A stretch of 64,000 nt of DNA from Aristolochia californica. Lineage: Eukaryota; Streptophyta; Magnoliopsida; Piperales; Aristolochiaceae. The stretch's first letter is position 1. Each line of letters starts with the position of its first letter. The stretch covers positions 8,808,723 through 8,872,722 of the forward strand of contig JARWKL010000011.1 of NCBI GenBank assembly GCA_029961685.1, in the 5' to 3' direction. The notes beneath the pieces were generated by a model. That model was given only the letters and a program-made list of their open reading frames with translations. It did no database searches and was not told the origin of the DNA. Shown one piece after another: positions 1-10,990 of this stretch. Both the position numbers and the translations under genes were made by a program.

Positions 1-254
1 TAACTTTAAAAAAGTAAAATATACACAATCCTTAATGTTCAAATTAATTATGCAATTTTGAAATAGGCTCCACCTTAATCTTTGCATAGTTCTTTTTAAC
101 CATTTAATTTTAAATTTTTCAATTTCTAGAGTGCTTAATGAGTCTAGGTCCAAATTTCTATATTTTTCTCCCCTTTTTTGTCATACTCAAACAGATTTCT
201 AAATGAACCATAAGAGTAAGAAAAAGTGTTGGCTCAAGGCCATTATATATATAT

Positions 255-546
255 GACTGGTCTAATACAAAAAGCCATTTGGTGCCAAACATGTGAAATG
301 CTATCTCAGTCATCTGATCATGATCAATGGCTATCTCAGACGTGTGATCAACGACTATCTTAGTCATCCGATCAACTCTATTGCAGCTAACCAATCAACG
401 GCTGAGATAGCCGTTATGTATATATGTATATATATATATATATATATATACATATATTTACGAATTATAAATGCTTGATCAGACGGTTGTGATAGTTGTT
501 GATCATGTTTCACACCAAATGGTTTTTCGTATTGGATCAGCCCTCA
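255..546. mobile_element. Foldback MITE with long terminal inverted repeats
   Basis: The left end (GACTGGTCTAATACAAAAAG from 255) and the reverse complement of the right end (GGGCTGATCCAATACGAAAA from about 546) match with few differences for about 60 bases, including a shared CCATTTGGTG block. Inside, GGCTATCTCAG (about 330) and CTGAGATAGCC (about 402) are also inverted, so most of the element can fold into a hairpin. It is flanked by (TA)n on both sides, which hides the exact target duplication. R1 copies 2 and 3 lack it at the matching place, which supports insertion into R1. No transposase is encoded. The superfamily is undetermined (hAT, Mutator or Tc1/mariner are possible). Confidence 0.75.
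423..456. repeat. (TA)n microsatellite inside the MITE
   Basis: Alternating TA with single G and C interruptions lies in the middle of the foldback element, at the apex of the predicted hairpin. Confidence 0.85.
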
Positions 547-1171
547 TATATATGTATATATATGTAAATCTTTACAAATTTTGTACAAATTACAAATTCT
601 TCAAGAAAATACAAGTATAGACATGAATAAATGCAAGTACAAGGGAGAGAAAATTGGTCCTAAGGACCAGAGAAGTCTAGGTTGGTGGCGATAGAAGGTT
701 GAGGAGAGTCTCAAGCATGCATTCAATCCTCTGCTAGCCAGACTTCAGCTAATCTTGCATGGCAAGAATCACTATCTGAGTGATCCAAATGTATCCACTG
801 CATCCTCAAGTGTTGTGAATTTTTCGGTGGTGAAAGATGGGGCTTCTTCAGTGGTTTTCCTTCTCTTCGTGAACTCGTACTATTTGGCCTGAGGTTCTAG
901 ACTCATCTCGTCTTTAGAGCTAACAGTTTGAGGTGCCTCTATCTGAATGTTATCCTTTTGTACCCATTAATGTCACCATTTGGTGAAGCCAAACATCCCA
1001 ACTTTTGTTTCCCCAATGGATACCTTCTTCGTTATGTGCATAGATTCTTCATCAGTGAGATTGACTCCACAGTGGCGTAGGATGGCAGAAATCTCTTGAG
1101 CAAACGGGAGGTCGTCCACTCATAAAATAGTAGTTATATCCATCATCCTACTCACCATGAAATACCCATAG

Positions 1172-1803
1172 TCATATGCTACCTTCCGGATGATCACACA
1201 CATCCAAAATATATTTGCATATATGAGGCAGGAGAATGTGTCTTTCCTCGGATTGATTATTTGAGTTACAATTTCCATGAAGACTCAATGCTCCATACAA
1301 ATCTTTAATTTTCATTAAACAGGAGCTCCCAACGGCCTGACCAAAGATGAGTTGGATGCCATCTTGGATATTTTGAAGGTAGTGGCTATGGAGGTGCATA
1401 GGCCAGCTCTCCTTGAAAAATTTAGCTAATCCAAAGACGTCATCCCTAGTATCTCATTGAGCTCTCTAGTCTCAAGAGAGATGGTGAACTTCTTCATATT
1501 GATCATGAGCCTCAAGGGTACATGGGTAACTTCCTCTACCTCAAGGTTCATGTAGAAGACCTTTACCAAAAGTTGCAAGAGAACAATGTAAAGCCTAAAT
1601 AGCCTCTCAAAATCATTTATCTCTCTTTTTAAAAATGCAAGGTCAATCTTGCTAGGCTCTACGATACTCTTAGAGGTGAAGCTCTTGAAGTACTTAACCC
1701 GTTGTAGTCTTGTCCAAAAATGCTCTCTCCAACTGGGAATTTTCTCACAGATCTCTGGTTCCTTAGATAGAGTAGGCTTCCTTGCCGTGAATTTGGTCTT
1801 CAC
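1172..1803 (-). pseudogene. R1 ORF resembling the 'putative plant transposon protein' family
   Basis: A 125-residue frame starts at 1803 and a second frame (1399-1172) continues after a frameshift. The first holds KSIVEPSKIDL, then an LVKVFYMNLE segment and a NEILGM segment. This spacing resembles the domain that plant annotation calls putative plant transposon protein (Pfam PF20167, from memory, unverified). The R1 copy 2 ORF at 29216-29479 shares KSIVEPSK and the sequence just before it, which shows conservation across copies. No catalytic motif is visible, so the function is unknown. The frameshift and short length indicate a decayed copy. It could instead be a divergent gag. Confidence 0.45.
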
Positions 1804-2169
1804 GATGGTAGAAATTCGGTTTTTGAGAGAGATGGAAAAAATAGAGGGTTTTAATCTCTGATTTATGTGAAGAGCACCTCAAAGATCAAAATGGAAGAGG
1901 GAATAGAATGTTGAAGCTTTGAGAAAATCTTGCAATAGGGTTTGGAAATGATTTGGAATGAAGATATCGTTATTATTATTGCTCTCATTAGTTTGGAATT
2001 AAGACGTCTAATTCCTAACACTTACTTAAGATTTATGGCGCTCGTGTTGTCATAGTGGATTGGAATTTTTTGTTTTGCTCTAAGCTATAGTCATCTAGTT
2101 GTTGTTTCATCCAAATAAGTTTTGCACAACAACTTCCACATGCAATTTATTCAGCTTTGGTGTTGGATA

Positions 2170-2844
2170 GTGTTAGTGTGTCAATGCCCACCTCTCACGA
2201 GTTACTGGTAATTTCATGTATTCACTGGCCCCCAATTATGAGGAGCGCCGATGTCGATAGTGAGTAAATTAGTTAGCAGTTCTGGCTTAGACGCTGATGA
2301 GGTCAAATTGTGACCGCAATGGTTATTTGTGAAGAAACTATAAAACAAAGGCAGAGTTCAGGGCGTCAGCCCCGACGGGGATCCAAGGGGGCTGGCCCAC
2401 CCTTAGTCACGAATGGGAGACCCAAGCATGAACGGAAAATTAAAAGGACTCGAGTGTGAACGGAAATTCATGGAAGAAGCGAAAAATAGAGGTGACTCTG
2501 TACTAACCGTCGCAGAGGACGGAGGCATCCATCGGCGCCGGAAGAGAAAGGAAGCTTCCTTTTTCTTATTTCTGCAGTTGTCTCCCAGCTATCTTCCTCG
2601 ATTCAGTGCTGCAAATTACCTATAAATTGAGGTGTTTTTCAGCAACAAATCGCATCCAGAGTAATACCTATTCCCTGTTCGTTTTCAATTTTTGTTTCTT
2701 CTTCTGTAAGTCCGAAAGCCATTGAAGCTCTTCTAAGAGCGTGTGGTGGGACGAAATTAGTTTTGTATTGAAATAAAGTTCAGCGTTGGCTTTCTTCTTG
2801 ATTGTTGTTAAGATGTTCCTGGGTTGAGCTTACTCTGTTTTACA
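2170..2844 (+). repeat. 5' LTR of copia C1 (left end uncertain)
   Basis: The right end is fixed by the primer-binding site that follows directly. A TATA-like ctataaatt near 2620 would start the transcript. A TGTTAG at about 2170 is the best candidate left end, but no second LTR is present to confirm it. Confidence 0.5.
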
Positions 2845-2856
2845 TGGTATCAGAGC
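2845..2856 (+). other. Primer-binding site of copia C1
   Basis: TGGTATCAGAGC is complementary to the 3' end of plant initiator-Met tRNA, the usual primer for copia reverse transcription. It abuts the LTR end (…TTTTACA) with no spacer. Confidence 0.9.
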
Positions 2857-2902
2857 TCTAGGGGACTCTTAACAACTATCATCTGTCAAAAAGCACAACA
2901 TC

Positions 2903-5900
2903 ATGACTGATCTTAAGCCTAGTAGTTCTTTTGCTAGTTCTGGTTCTATACCAAGAATATGTATTCGTCCCCCAGCTTTCACAGAAGGCAAACTCGATGG
3001 CTCGAACTATCTTATGTGGAAGTTCAAAATCACCACTATTCTGGACTCCTATGAACTTCTTGATATAGTTCTGGGAGTTGATGTTGAACCTGTTGTTGTC
3101 TCTGATGGAGGAAAGACAACTCCTACTAATCCTCAGCTTGTCAAAGATTGGAGAAGGAAGAATGCTGATGCACTGTGTGCGATTGTCACAAGTACTCATG
3201 ATTTTGTCCTCACCTTGATTGAACACACTTCAGAGGCTAGTGAAGCTTGGAACATACTGAAAAATCAGTATGAAACAAGGAACCAAACCCATATCCTGAA
3301 TCTGGAAAATCAAGTTGCTGCTGAAAGATTAAGTGAAGATGAGGCAACAAAATCTTTTATTACAAGGATGAAAAACCTACGTGATAAAATGGCTTCTATT
3401 GGTATAGCCAAGTCAACAGAGGAACTTGTTCGAAGATCTATTCGAGTGCTGCCACAAAAATTTGACAGGCTCGTGACAGCACTCAATACACAAGTTCATG
3501 ATCCTCCATTGACCTTTGAAGAATTCTCTGCCTTATCGATGGAGGAGGAGATGAGGCTAAAAGGTAGAGACAATCTATTTGACTTTGCCTTCACAGCAAA
3601 AGCAAAGGCTAGCAATGAAACAAAGAAGAAACCAAAGAAAAAGAAGTTCTTTGGATCGTGTTTTTCCTGTAACAAGAAGGGCCATGCTATCAAAGATTGT
3701 AGAACACGAATCCATGATGAGAAGACTGACACGGTGAAACAAAATTGGAAGAATAGAGAATCTGCATATTTTGCAAAAACGAAACTTCCTCTGTTCACTA
3801 TCACAGAGGAATCATGTTCTAGTGCTCATGTACAACATAAGAGTACATGGGTGTTAGACTCTGGAGCTTCACGACACATAACCAGCAAGAAAGAATTATA
3901 CGGTTCTTTTAATCCTCTACAACAACCAATGAATGTGGTGGTCGGGAATAATGCAAGATGTCCCATTGAAGGGATAGGCACCATATCTATTTAGTTCAAT
4001 GATGGAGAAAGTAAGAAGATGGCGGATGTTCTACTTGTTCGCCAAATCTCAAGAAACCTGTTATCCGTAGCTACAATTACAGACAAAGATTTGGAGGTAC
4101 GATTCAAGAAAAATGAATCTCTTATTCTTGATAAGAATGAGAACATAGTTGCAAGAGGTATCCGTAGGGATAACCTTTATGAAATCAACTCACTTTTTGT
4201 TGTTGTCGATGCCAAAAACAGTCAACTTTGGCATGAAAGATTCAAACACATTTCCTTTCATGTGTTGAAGGAAATGCAGAAAAAAAATATGGTGATAGAT
4301 TTGCCTTCAATTGATGTAATTGAAGAACTTTGTGAAGCTTGTATGTTGGGCAAGCAACAAAGAAAGTCATTTCCCAAAGAGAGTCAAAATAGAACAAAGA
4401 CTTCTCTAGAGTTGGTACATGCTGATCTCAGTGGGAAAATGACTATAATGGCGTTAGGAGAATCTTTCTACTTTATGCTGCTAGTCAACAATTACAGTAG
4501 AAAGATATGGGTGTACTTCCTTCAGGACAAGGCTGATGCTCTTGCAAAATTCAAGGTGTGGCATAAGCAAGTGACAAATGAGATCACAACATCTGTGAAG
4601 AAGTTTCGTATAGATCGTGGGGGGTAATTCTCTAGCTACTATAATAAAGTTGGCATCAGACGCCAACTAACTACTCCACATACACCAGAACAAAATGGTG
4701 TAGTTGAACGGTGAAATCGAACGGTGGTGGAAATGGCTCGGTGCATGATGAAAGGTGTTGGGCTACCAGAAATTTTCTGGGGGGAAGCAGTAAATACAGC
4801 AGTGCATATCCTCAATCGATGCTTCACAAAAGCATTAAACGACAAGACTTCGAATGAGGCTTACTCAGGTATGAAACTTTCTATTTCTCATTTAATAAAA
4901 TTTGGGTGTGAGTGTTTTGTACATATTCCCAAAGAAAAAAGAAAGAAATTAGATGACAAGAGCAAGAAATATATCTTCTTGGGGTATAGTGAAGAGTCTA
5001 AGGCATATAGACTCTATGATGTAGAGGCCAAGAAGTTAGTCATAAGCCGAGATGTGGTGTTTAATGAGCGACCACTCTCAATGGAGGATAATGATCCTGC
5101 CATTATGTCACCGATCGATCAAGTAACTCACCAAGTGCCTGCTGAACAGCTAGTAAGTGATGATAAAGATGTTTCTGTTAAAAAAGAAACAAAAATAGAA
5201 AGCAAACCTAGTGCACCTCCACGGAAGCTACAACCAAGGTGGGTGCACCAGCTCATTGATGACAGAACTCCAGAAGTTGAAGATAAAAGCCCTTGTCCAG
5301 ATGGGCTTAGACGATCAAAGAGAATAGAGGAGCACAACAAATCAGGACAACAATTTTTGAACATGGCTTTGATGACTCAAATCATAGAGGCAATAAAAGA
5401 ACCAGTAAGTGTGGAGGAAGCCATGTCAGATCCAAAATGGAGAGCTACAATGCAAATAGAGAATGATAGTATCATAAAGAATGATACTTGGGAGATTGTT
5501 GACAATCCTCCTAACCGAAAGATCATTGGCAGCAAATGGATTTGGAAAACAAAGTACAAGGTTGATGGTACTCTTGAAAAATACAAAGCACGCCTTGTTG
5601 CACAGGGATTCTCACAAATTGAAGGTTTTGATGTTGATGAGACCTTCGATCCAACAGCAAAGATGACAACAATCCAGGTAGTTCTTGCAGCTTCTACTCA
5701 CTATGGGTGGACAATACATCAAATGGATGTAAAATTTGCCTTTCTGAATGGGCAACTTGAGGAAGAAGTCTACGTGGCACAACCACAAGGCTTTGAACTA
5801 CCAAATGCAGAGGAGAAGGTATGTAAATTAAAAAAGGCCTTGTATGGTCTAAAACAGGCACCACGAGACAGGTACAAATGTATCGACTCTTTCTTCTTGG

Positions 5901-6045
5901 AGCGCGGGTTCTGTAAAAGCAAATCTGAAGCAAATTTGTATGTTCTTTGTGAACATGAGAAAAGAGTCATTGTAGTACTATGTCGATGACCTGGTAATCA
6001 CTGGTGACCACGAAGACAACATTGTGAAGACTCGGGAATGGTTGA
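2903..6045 (+). pseudogene. Copia C1 gag-pol polyprotein, truncated in reverse transcriptase
   Basis: This is the gag-protease-integrase-RT polyprotein of a Ty1/copia element. In order: a gag region (DGSNYLMWKFK, then a UBN2-like helix-rich part), a CCHC zinc knuckle (CFSCNKKGHAIKDC, about 3658-3700), the aspartic protease core WVLDSGASRHIT (about 3850), the pre-integrase zinc region (LWHERFKH), the integrase core, and the RT with ALYGLKQAP and YVDD (5979-5990). Lesions are an in-frame TAG at 3992, TAA at 4625, TGA at about 4713, and a frameshift just before YVDD. RNase H and the 3' LTR are missing: at about 6045 the sequence passes into copia C2 on the other strand. It begins 47 bases after the PBS. 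Family assignment is firm; activity is excluded. Confidence 0.9.
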
Positions 6046-8503
6046 GCCTTGCAACCGAGTGTTATTTCTTGGAAAACCAAGAGATAATCACATTTAAAAT
6101 TAATTGGAAACTACCACTCATAATCTTTCTGTCAATTTTGCATCCAGAAATATTAGCATCGAGGTAACCTACTGGATTAATAGCTGAAGAGATTGAGTAC
6201 CAAAGATTTAAGTTTTGTGTTCCAAGTAGATAATGGAAAATCCTTTTCACTACCACTAAGTGAGATTCCCTAAGATCGAATTGAAATCTAGCACATAGGC
6301 ATATTGAGAAAATTATATCCAATCTACTGACTTAAATGTAATGTAGAGACCCTATCATGATTCTAAACATTTTTTATCAATGGCCCTACCGAAGTTGTCC
6401 AATTCAAGTTTCAAGGACGAACTCATGGGTGTGCTAATTGACATAAGATTTTCAATGTTGAATCTCTTAAGGAATCCCTTGGTGTATTTGGATTGATTTA
6501 TGAATGTGTCATTATCGGTTTGCATTACTTGAAGTCTAAGGAAGAATGTGAGTTCACCCATTAAACTCATTTCAAACTCATTCTTCATTACACTAGAAAA
6601 TTCTTGACATTGAGAGACGTTTGTATAACCAAATATGATATCATCCACATAAATTTGAACGGTAATCAAGTTTTGATCATGGTTCTTTATAAGTAGATTC
6701 TTATCTACGCTTCAACTCTTGTAGCCATTCTTTCTAAGAATTCTCTTAGTCTTTCATACCAAGCTCTACCAGCTTGTTTTAACCCATATAAAGCTTTATG
6801 TAGTTTGGTCAAGCTTGCTCAAGTCTTCAAAACCTTTAGGTTGTTCAACATAAACTTCTTCTTGAATATACCTATTTAAGAATACACTCTTTGTTAAGTT
6901 GTGGAGCCTAATCAACACCCTACTCTAAATCAGTACATGGATCAACCTTTGCGGTAAGGTCGTTGTGGGGGGTGAAAAGGGGTGGGGAGCCCCCCTCCCA
7001 GGAGTGTAGGGGTGGAGCCCCCGCCAGGTCCACGATATATTAACTATTGTTTTATTAACGGTAGTTTTTGAATTTTACTCATGTATCGCGTTTACCCTAA
7101 TTTTCACTTAATATTTAGGGTGCCGCTATTAGGGTTTTATCATTCATCCGAGGAACATCTTGAGTTGTAGCCCGAGAGAGAGGTTAGAGAAATCACTTGT
7201 AAGTGTGTGTGATTTCTCTTGTAAACTATTTCATCTTTATAGTGGATTACTGCAGCGACGGAAGATAAGACGTAGTATCACCTTGCGGCGAACCTGTATA
7301 AATCTTGTTGTTTTTTCTTCGTGCTTATTTTCTTTCTTCCATAATCATTATTATTATTGTCGTGGGCGTCTAATTCCTAACACTCTTTACATCCATTTAG
7401 TATAATTTGAACTTCATGTTCTTGCTACTGGTGTGTAGGTTTATTCGAAATCAATACCTTCTTCTTGGTTATATCCTTTGGCAACTAACCTAAATTTGTT
7501 TCTCACTACTTGGTTTTCTTCATTAGTTTGCTCCTAAAAACCCATTTTGTTCTTATGACTTGTTAATTTTTGGGTCTAGGTACTAGAGTCCAAACTTTGT
7601 TTCTTTCAAATTGATTCAATTATTCTTGCATTTCCATGATCCAAAAATTATCTTTTTTGGCTTTGGCAAAGCTTTTGGGCTCAATTTAAGAAATGAAAGC
7701 ACTTTTTCCTTAGTTTCGTTAGTTGCTCTTCTAGTTGTAATTTTGCTTTGAGGGTCACCAATGATTTATTCCAAGAGATGATCAGCCATGAACCTATAGT
7801 TCTTTTACTCCATAGGTGATTCTTCTTGGTTATTCGGATTATTTGGGTTCTCTTCAAGACTTTGGTCTTGAGGTTGAGATCTCAAGGATGAATTGAAGCG
7901 CTTTCCCTCTTCGTCATTAGAAATTGGAGTTGGGGTGCATTTGGCGAATCAGATTCATCAAACTCAATATGTACAGATTTCTTAACTCTCATAGATGTCT
8001 TGTTATAAAGTCCATATGTTTTGCTATGAGTGGAATAACCCAAAAAACTCATATATCAAATTTGTTTATAATATAGCATGCGGTGTTTATAGCTTTGGCC
8101 CAAAATCTATGTGGTACGTTGTATGCATGAAGCATAGCTCTAGCCATTTCAATTAAGGTTCTATATCTTCTCTTAACAAAATTTTGTTGAGGAGTTTGAG
8201 CTAAGAATATATGGTATATACCATGCTTTGTGCAATATTCTTCGAAGTGTAAATTTTCAAATTCTCCTCCATGGTCACTCCTAATTTTGACAATGCTATT
8301 ATAGCCTTACTCTTTTTAAAAAATTCACATAGTTTGGCAAAGGATGGAAAGGCATCATCCTTATGGGCTAGAAGATCTACCCATGTGAACCTTAAATAGT
8401 CATTTACCACCGCTAAGATGAGCCACTTCACGTTTAGACTTAAGGTTTGAGTAGGTCCAACTAAATCCTTGTAGATTAGTTAAAGAGGTCGAAAAGTTGA
8501 AAC
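6040..8503 (-). pseudogene. Copia C2 pol fragment (integrase, RT, RNase H)
   Basis: Read right to left, the integrase begins near 8500 (DLVGPTQT, then ND.LRFTWVDLLAHKDDAF at 8201-8431). RT follows across 7700-6355 (MDVK.VFLN…EEVYVEQPKGFEDL, then YVDDIIFG near 6645) and RNase H across 6322-6040 (VKRIFHYLLGT, SGCKIDRK, SWFSKK). Many stops and frameshifts break it. The solo LTR at 6892-7382 sits within the RT coding sequence. The upstream end is cut by copia C3 at 8504. The downstream end meets truncated C1 tail to tail, so neither gag nor LTRs of C2 remain. The style of integrase and RT resembles SIRE/Oryco-type copia, but that lineage call is an inference. Confidence 0.85.
6892..7382 (+). mobile_element. 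Solo LTR with perfect 5-bp target duplication
   Basis: It starts TGTTAAG and ends CCTAACA, with terminal TGTTA/TAACA inverted repeats, for 491 bp. CTCTT is present at 6887-6891 and again at 7383-7387. Removing it restores continuity of the copia C2 RT reading around MDVK…VYVEQP on the minus strand. No internal domain lies inside, so this is the product of LTR-LTR recombination. Strand is inferred from the end composition only. Confidence 0.9.
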
Positions 8504-8829
8504 TGTTAAGAAAGAAATTAAATTAATTTGGATACTAAAATTTAGGAGTTAAATTATATAATGATTTAAGAAATTAATGTCAAATTAATCAAGAGATTAA
8601 TCGGTCATGATTTCCTAAAATAAGAGAAAATATTGATTATTTTTTATTTCTTAAATTAAGGAAATGTAAATCCTTAATTAAGGAATTAAATAAGCCTATA
8701 AAATCATTCTAATTCTTTAAAATTTCTCCCTCTTTCCTTTCATCCATGGATTAGGTGACTAGGGTTGAACCATGTAAAATTGGTTTGTTCATTTCATCTT
8801 CAATTTCATTTTCGCACAAAAATTTATCA
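8504..8829 (+). repeat. 5' LTR of copia C3
   Basis: It begins TGTTAAG directly after C2 integrase coding sequence and ends TTATCA at the primer-binding site (326 bp). A TATA-like cctataaaatc lies near 8695. It is AT-rich. No partner LTR is found in the window. Confidence 0.75.
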
Positions 8830-8841
8830 TGGTATCGGAGC
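8830..8841 (+). other. Primer-binding site of copia C3
   Basis: TGGTATCGGAGC differs by one base from the common TGGTATCAGAGC initiator-Met PBS and follows the LTR directly. Confidence 0.8.
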
Positions 8842-9044
8842 TGGCAGTTTGATCTTGAGGAGGGTGATCTCATTCAAACAAGTAGGTACTATTCCATTAA
8901 TTCCATATCTTATTCTTATATTATCATCTTTTTAGTAAACATTATCACTACATTCTTCTTTTTCTTCTTCTTGAATTCGTCCTCTTCTTAACTCTTCAGT
9001 CAATTGTCATAGTCTTCTTACTTCCATCTCTTATTATAATCATC

Positions 9045-9300
9045 ATGAGTACCAATTTCATCTCAATACATTCAAATCTACCTCTCATGTAAGTTACATC
9101 TATTACTTCACTCATTTCAATTAAATTCTCCTCCAACAACTATGTGTTATGGAGATGTCAATGAAATCTGGTTTTAAAATCTCAATGCCTCATGGGATTC
9201 ATTGATGAGTCTATTACACCACCCTCACAATTTGCTAGATATAATCCATCAATGATGAATCCATCATTTGAAGAATAGGAGCTTCTACCAATAGTGGAGA
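9045..9300 (+). pseudogene. Copia C3 gag fragment
   Basis: An ATG at 9045 opens a frame with SSNNYVLWRCQ and LMGFIDESITPP, matching the N-terminal gag (UBN2/DUF4219-like) pattern of copia elements in which the chain binds an amphipathic gag core. Stops occur at the 15th codon and several later ones. After about 9300 the similarity fades and no zinc knuckle or pol follows, so the element is truncated. The spacing of about 200 bases from the PBS is normal for this group. Confidence 0.65.
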
Positions 9301-9689
9301 CAAAGTAGAAACAGACTTGACACATCCAGAGGCAAGAAAATTGTATCCTAAGAAGACTATGATTTACTTCAACGGATGAAGAGCATAATGATATCTCCCT
9401 CGAACAAGACTTGTCACACTATTGCAACTATAACTATCTCAGGTATGATCTCGACTACTTCACCCTCTCCATCCTGGATTATTAACTTTGGGGCCTTCGA
9501 GTAATTGACAGGTAATGGTAATCTTCTCAGTTCTATCTCCCCTTGTTTGACTGATAAATTCATTTCCATAGCAGATGGATCCCAAACCAAAGTCCAATGA
9601 ATGGGGTCCACATAAGCTACACCCACATTTTACTTGCAAGATGTGCTTTTTGTTCCTCATTTTCCTTTAAATCTTCTATTAGTCAATCA
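9301..9689. other. Unassigned sequence
   Basis: No domain is recognised. A 70-residue minus-strand frame (9414-9626) has no family signature that I can name and could be chance. Probably degraded transposon DNA. Confidence 0.3.
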
Positions 9690-9960
9690 CTTAGGGGGGT
9701 TAGGCAAGAAACTTCAAATTTGAACTTCAACTTCAACTTCAAATTCATTTCAATCATCTACATGAACTTCAATTTCAAATTTGGTGTTAGTGTGGACGAG
9801 TTCATGTGCACTGGAAAACAGTTTCTAGTATTAGTGCCCCAAAACGAGAAAAATATCAAAAAAAAAAGAATGAGTAACTTGTAATAATATACTTAAATAA
9901 AACATAATACCTAAACCCCAAATTAGGTAAAACAAACATGATTAATACACGAATAAGTAA
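9690..9960. repeat. Dispersed repeat R2, copy 1
   Basis: This aligns in the same orientation with 60865-61128. Both contain a G run followed by ttag, several aacttcaa-type hexamers, a gttagtgt.ga.ga block, a gaaaacagtttc block and a ctaaaccccaaattagg block. The 9719-9770 part is a TTCAAC-type simple repeat. No coding potential is visible. The element type is unknown; it could be an LTR scrap. Confidence 0.6.
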
Positions 9961-10440
9961 TTTAATGTATAATTAAAATACATTAATATACTAATTAATT
10001 AAATTAGATATTATATTATTTAATTAAATTAGATATTATATTATTTAATGATTACAATTTATTTTACATTAATACAATAATAATGTGAGTCAATTAACTA
10101 TGCACATGATTAATTATAAAAAAATAAAGTTAAAAATAACATAAAAAAATATAATAAGTTAAGTTATTAATTTATTAATAACATATGATAAACTTTAACA
10201 TAAATAGGATTGATAAAAAAAATAATTTATCAAATGCTAATTTTAACACACTATATATTTTTATTTATTATTAATTAATAATATTTTTCTATTAAATTTA
10301 AAACCATTGGTTTTATTAATTATAAAAATAGGTTAATCAAACCAAAATAAATATAATGAATAAATAAAAATATTATTTTATTAATAATACAAGATGGATT
10401 TTTTACGTAGTATTAATAATATATTTCCACAATAATATAG
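9961..10440. other. AT-rich spacer
   Basis: Nearly pure A/T sequence with many taatta words and no gene signal. A short direct repeat of a taattaaattagatatta-type word occurs at about 9998-10040. Confidence 0.6.
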
Positions 10441-10990
10441 ATTTTTTTAAAATTGAGTTGACCCAAATTAACTAGGTTGAACTCGGGCGGGTCCGGTCTG
10501 AGACTTGGGCAGAACAAGTGGTTTAATTTTTCCTAACTTAGGAAAAATTAAATCGACGTCTTCTTGCTCACGGCGCTATGACGGGGGCTTTGCCACGGAG
10601 GCTCTACGACGGAGGTTCTGTGACGAAGACAACCCTGCAACAGAGATGATGCTACGCCACAGGCATTGCAACAGAGGTGCTCCGACAAGGAAAGGGTACA
10701 CTGCGAGGGCTGCGATGGAGATGATGTTCAGCATCGGGAGGCCAGAAGGTACAACGGCATGATGCGACGGAGACGTCAGGATAGACCGAGAAGGAGAAGA
10801 GAGAGGAAGGAGCGAGCAAGAGGGAAACAAAAAAAAAAATTGGCCTCCTACAACGACGCGACCCGCTCGCTTCATCCAGATTATTCACAAAATACTTCAG
10901 AATCCAAAATCTAGAAATTAAATTGTGGGTGTTATCTTCAGATTCCTCTAATTCATCAACACGAATAGAGTGTTGGTGCACCACTAACAA
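10441..10990 (+). other. Retrotransposon leader-like GC-rich segment with short tandem repeats
   Basis: It is GC-rich against AT-rich surroundings. From about 10568 to 10640 a 14-18-base motif of the form GACGGAGGCTCTG recurs three or four times with changes. Similar GC-rich wording occurs in the untranslated leaders of the LARD (13538 on) and of the copia at 30837 on. Open frames here are on both strands and look like by-products of composition. Confidence 0.35.

Larger units (their letters stand above)
1..2010 (-). repeat. Non-autonomous LTR-type repeat R1, copy 1 (partial)
   Basis: This stretch aligns by eye with 27900-29590 and 56270-57083. Shared landmarks include a block reading ctcccc, a T run and gtcatactcaaa near 165-190, 28077-28100 and 56445-56470; the phrase ggctcaaggcc near 230; and a 'cattaatgtcaccatttggtg'-like block near 965 that recurs near 28570. 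The coding sense is minus, because the only protein-like ORF runs on that strand. The left end is cut by the window and a MITE interrupts it at 255-546. The last 40 bases (1970-2015) resemble the U5 end of the solo LTR at 6892-7382, so the right boundary may be a second LTR scrap. The order of parts suggests a retrotransposon derivative with no pol. Confidence 0.6.

Noticed and set aside
9414..9626. 70-residue minus-strand frame as a gene
   Set aside because: No known motif, surrounded by transposon debris, overlaps a second frame of equal length.
10505..10990. Overlapping long frames on both strands
   Set aside because: They arise from GC-rich short repeats of a leader-like segment; no family match.
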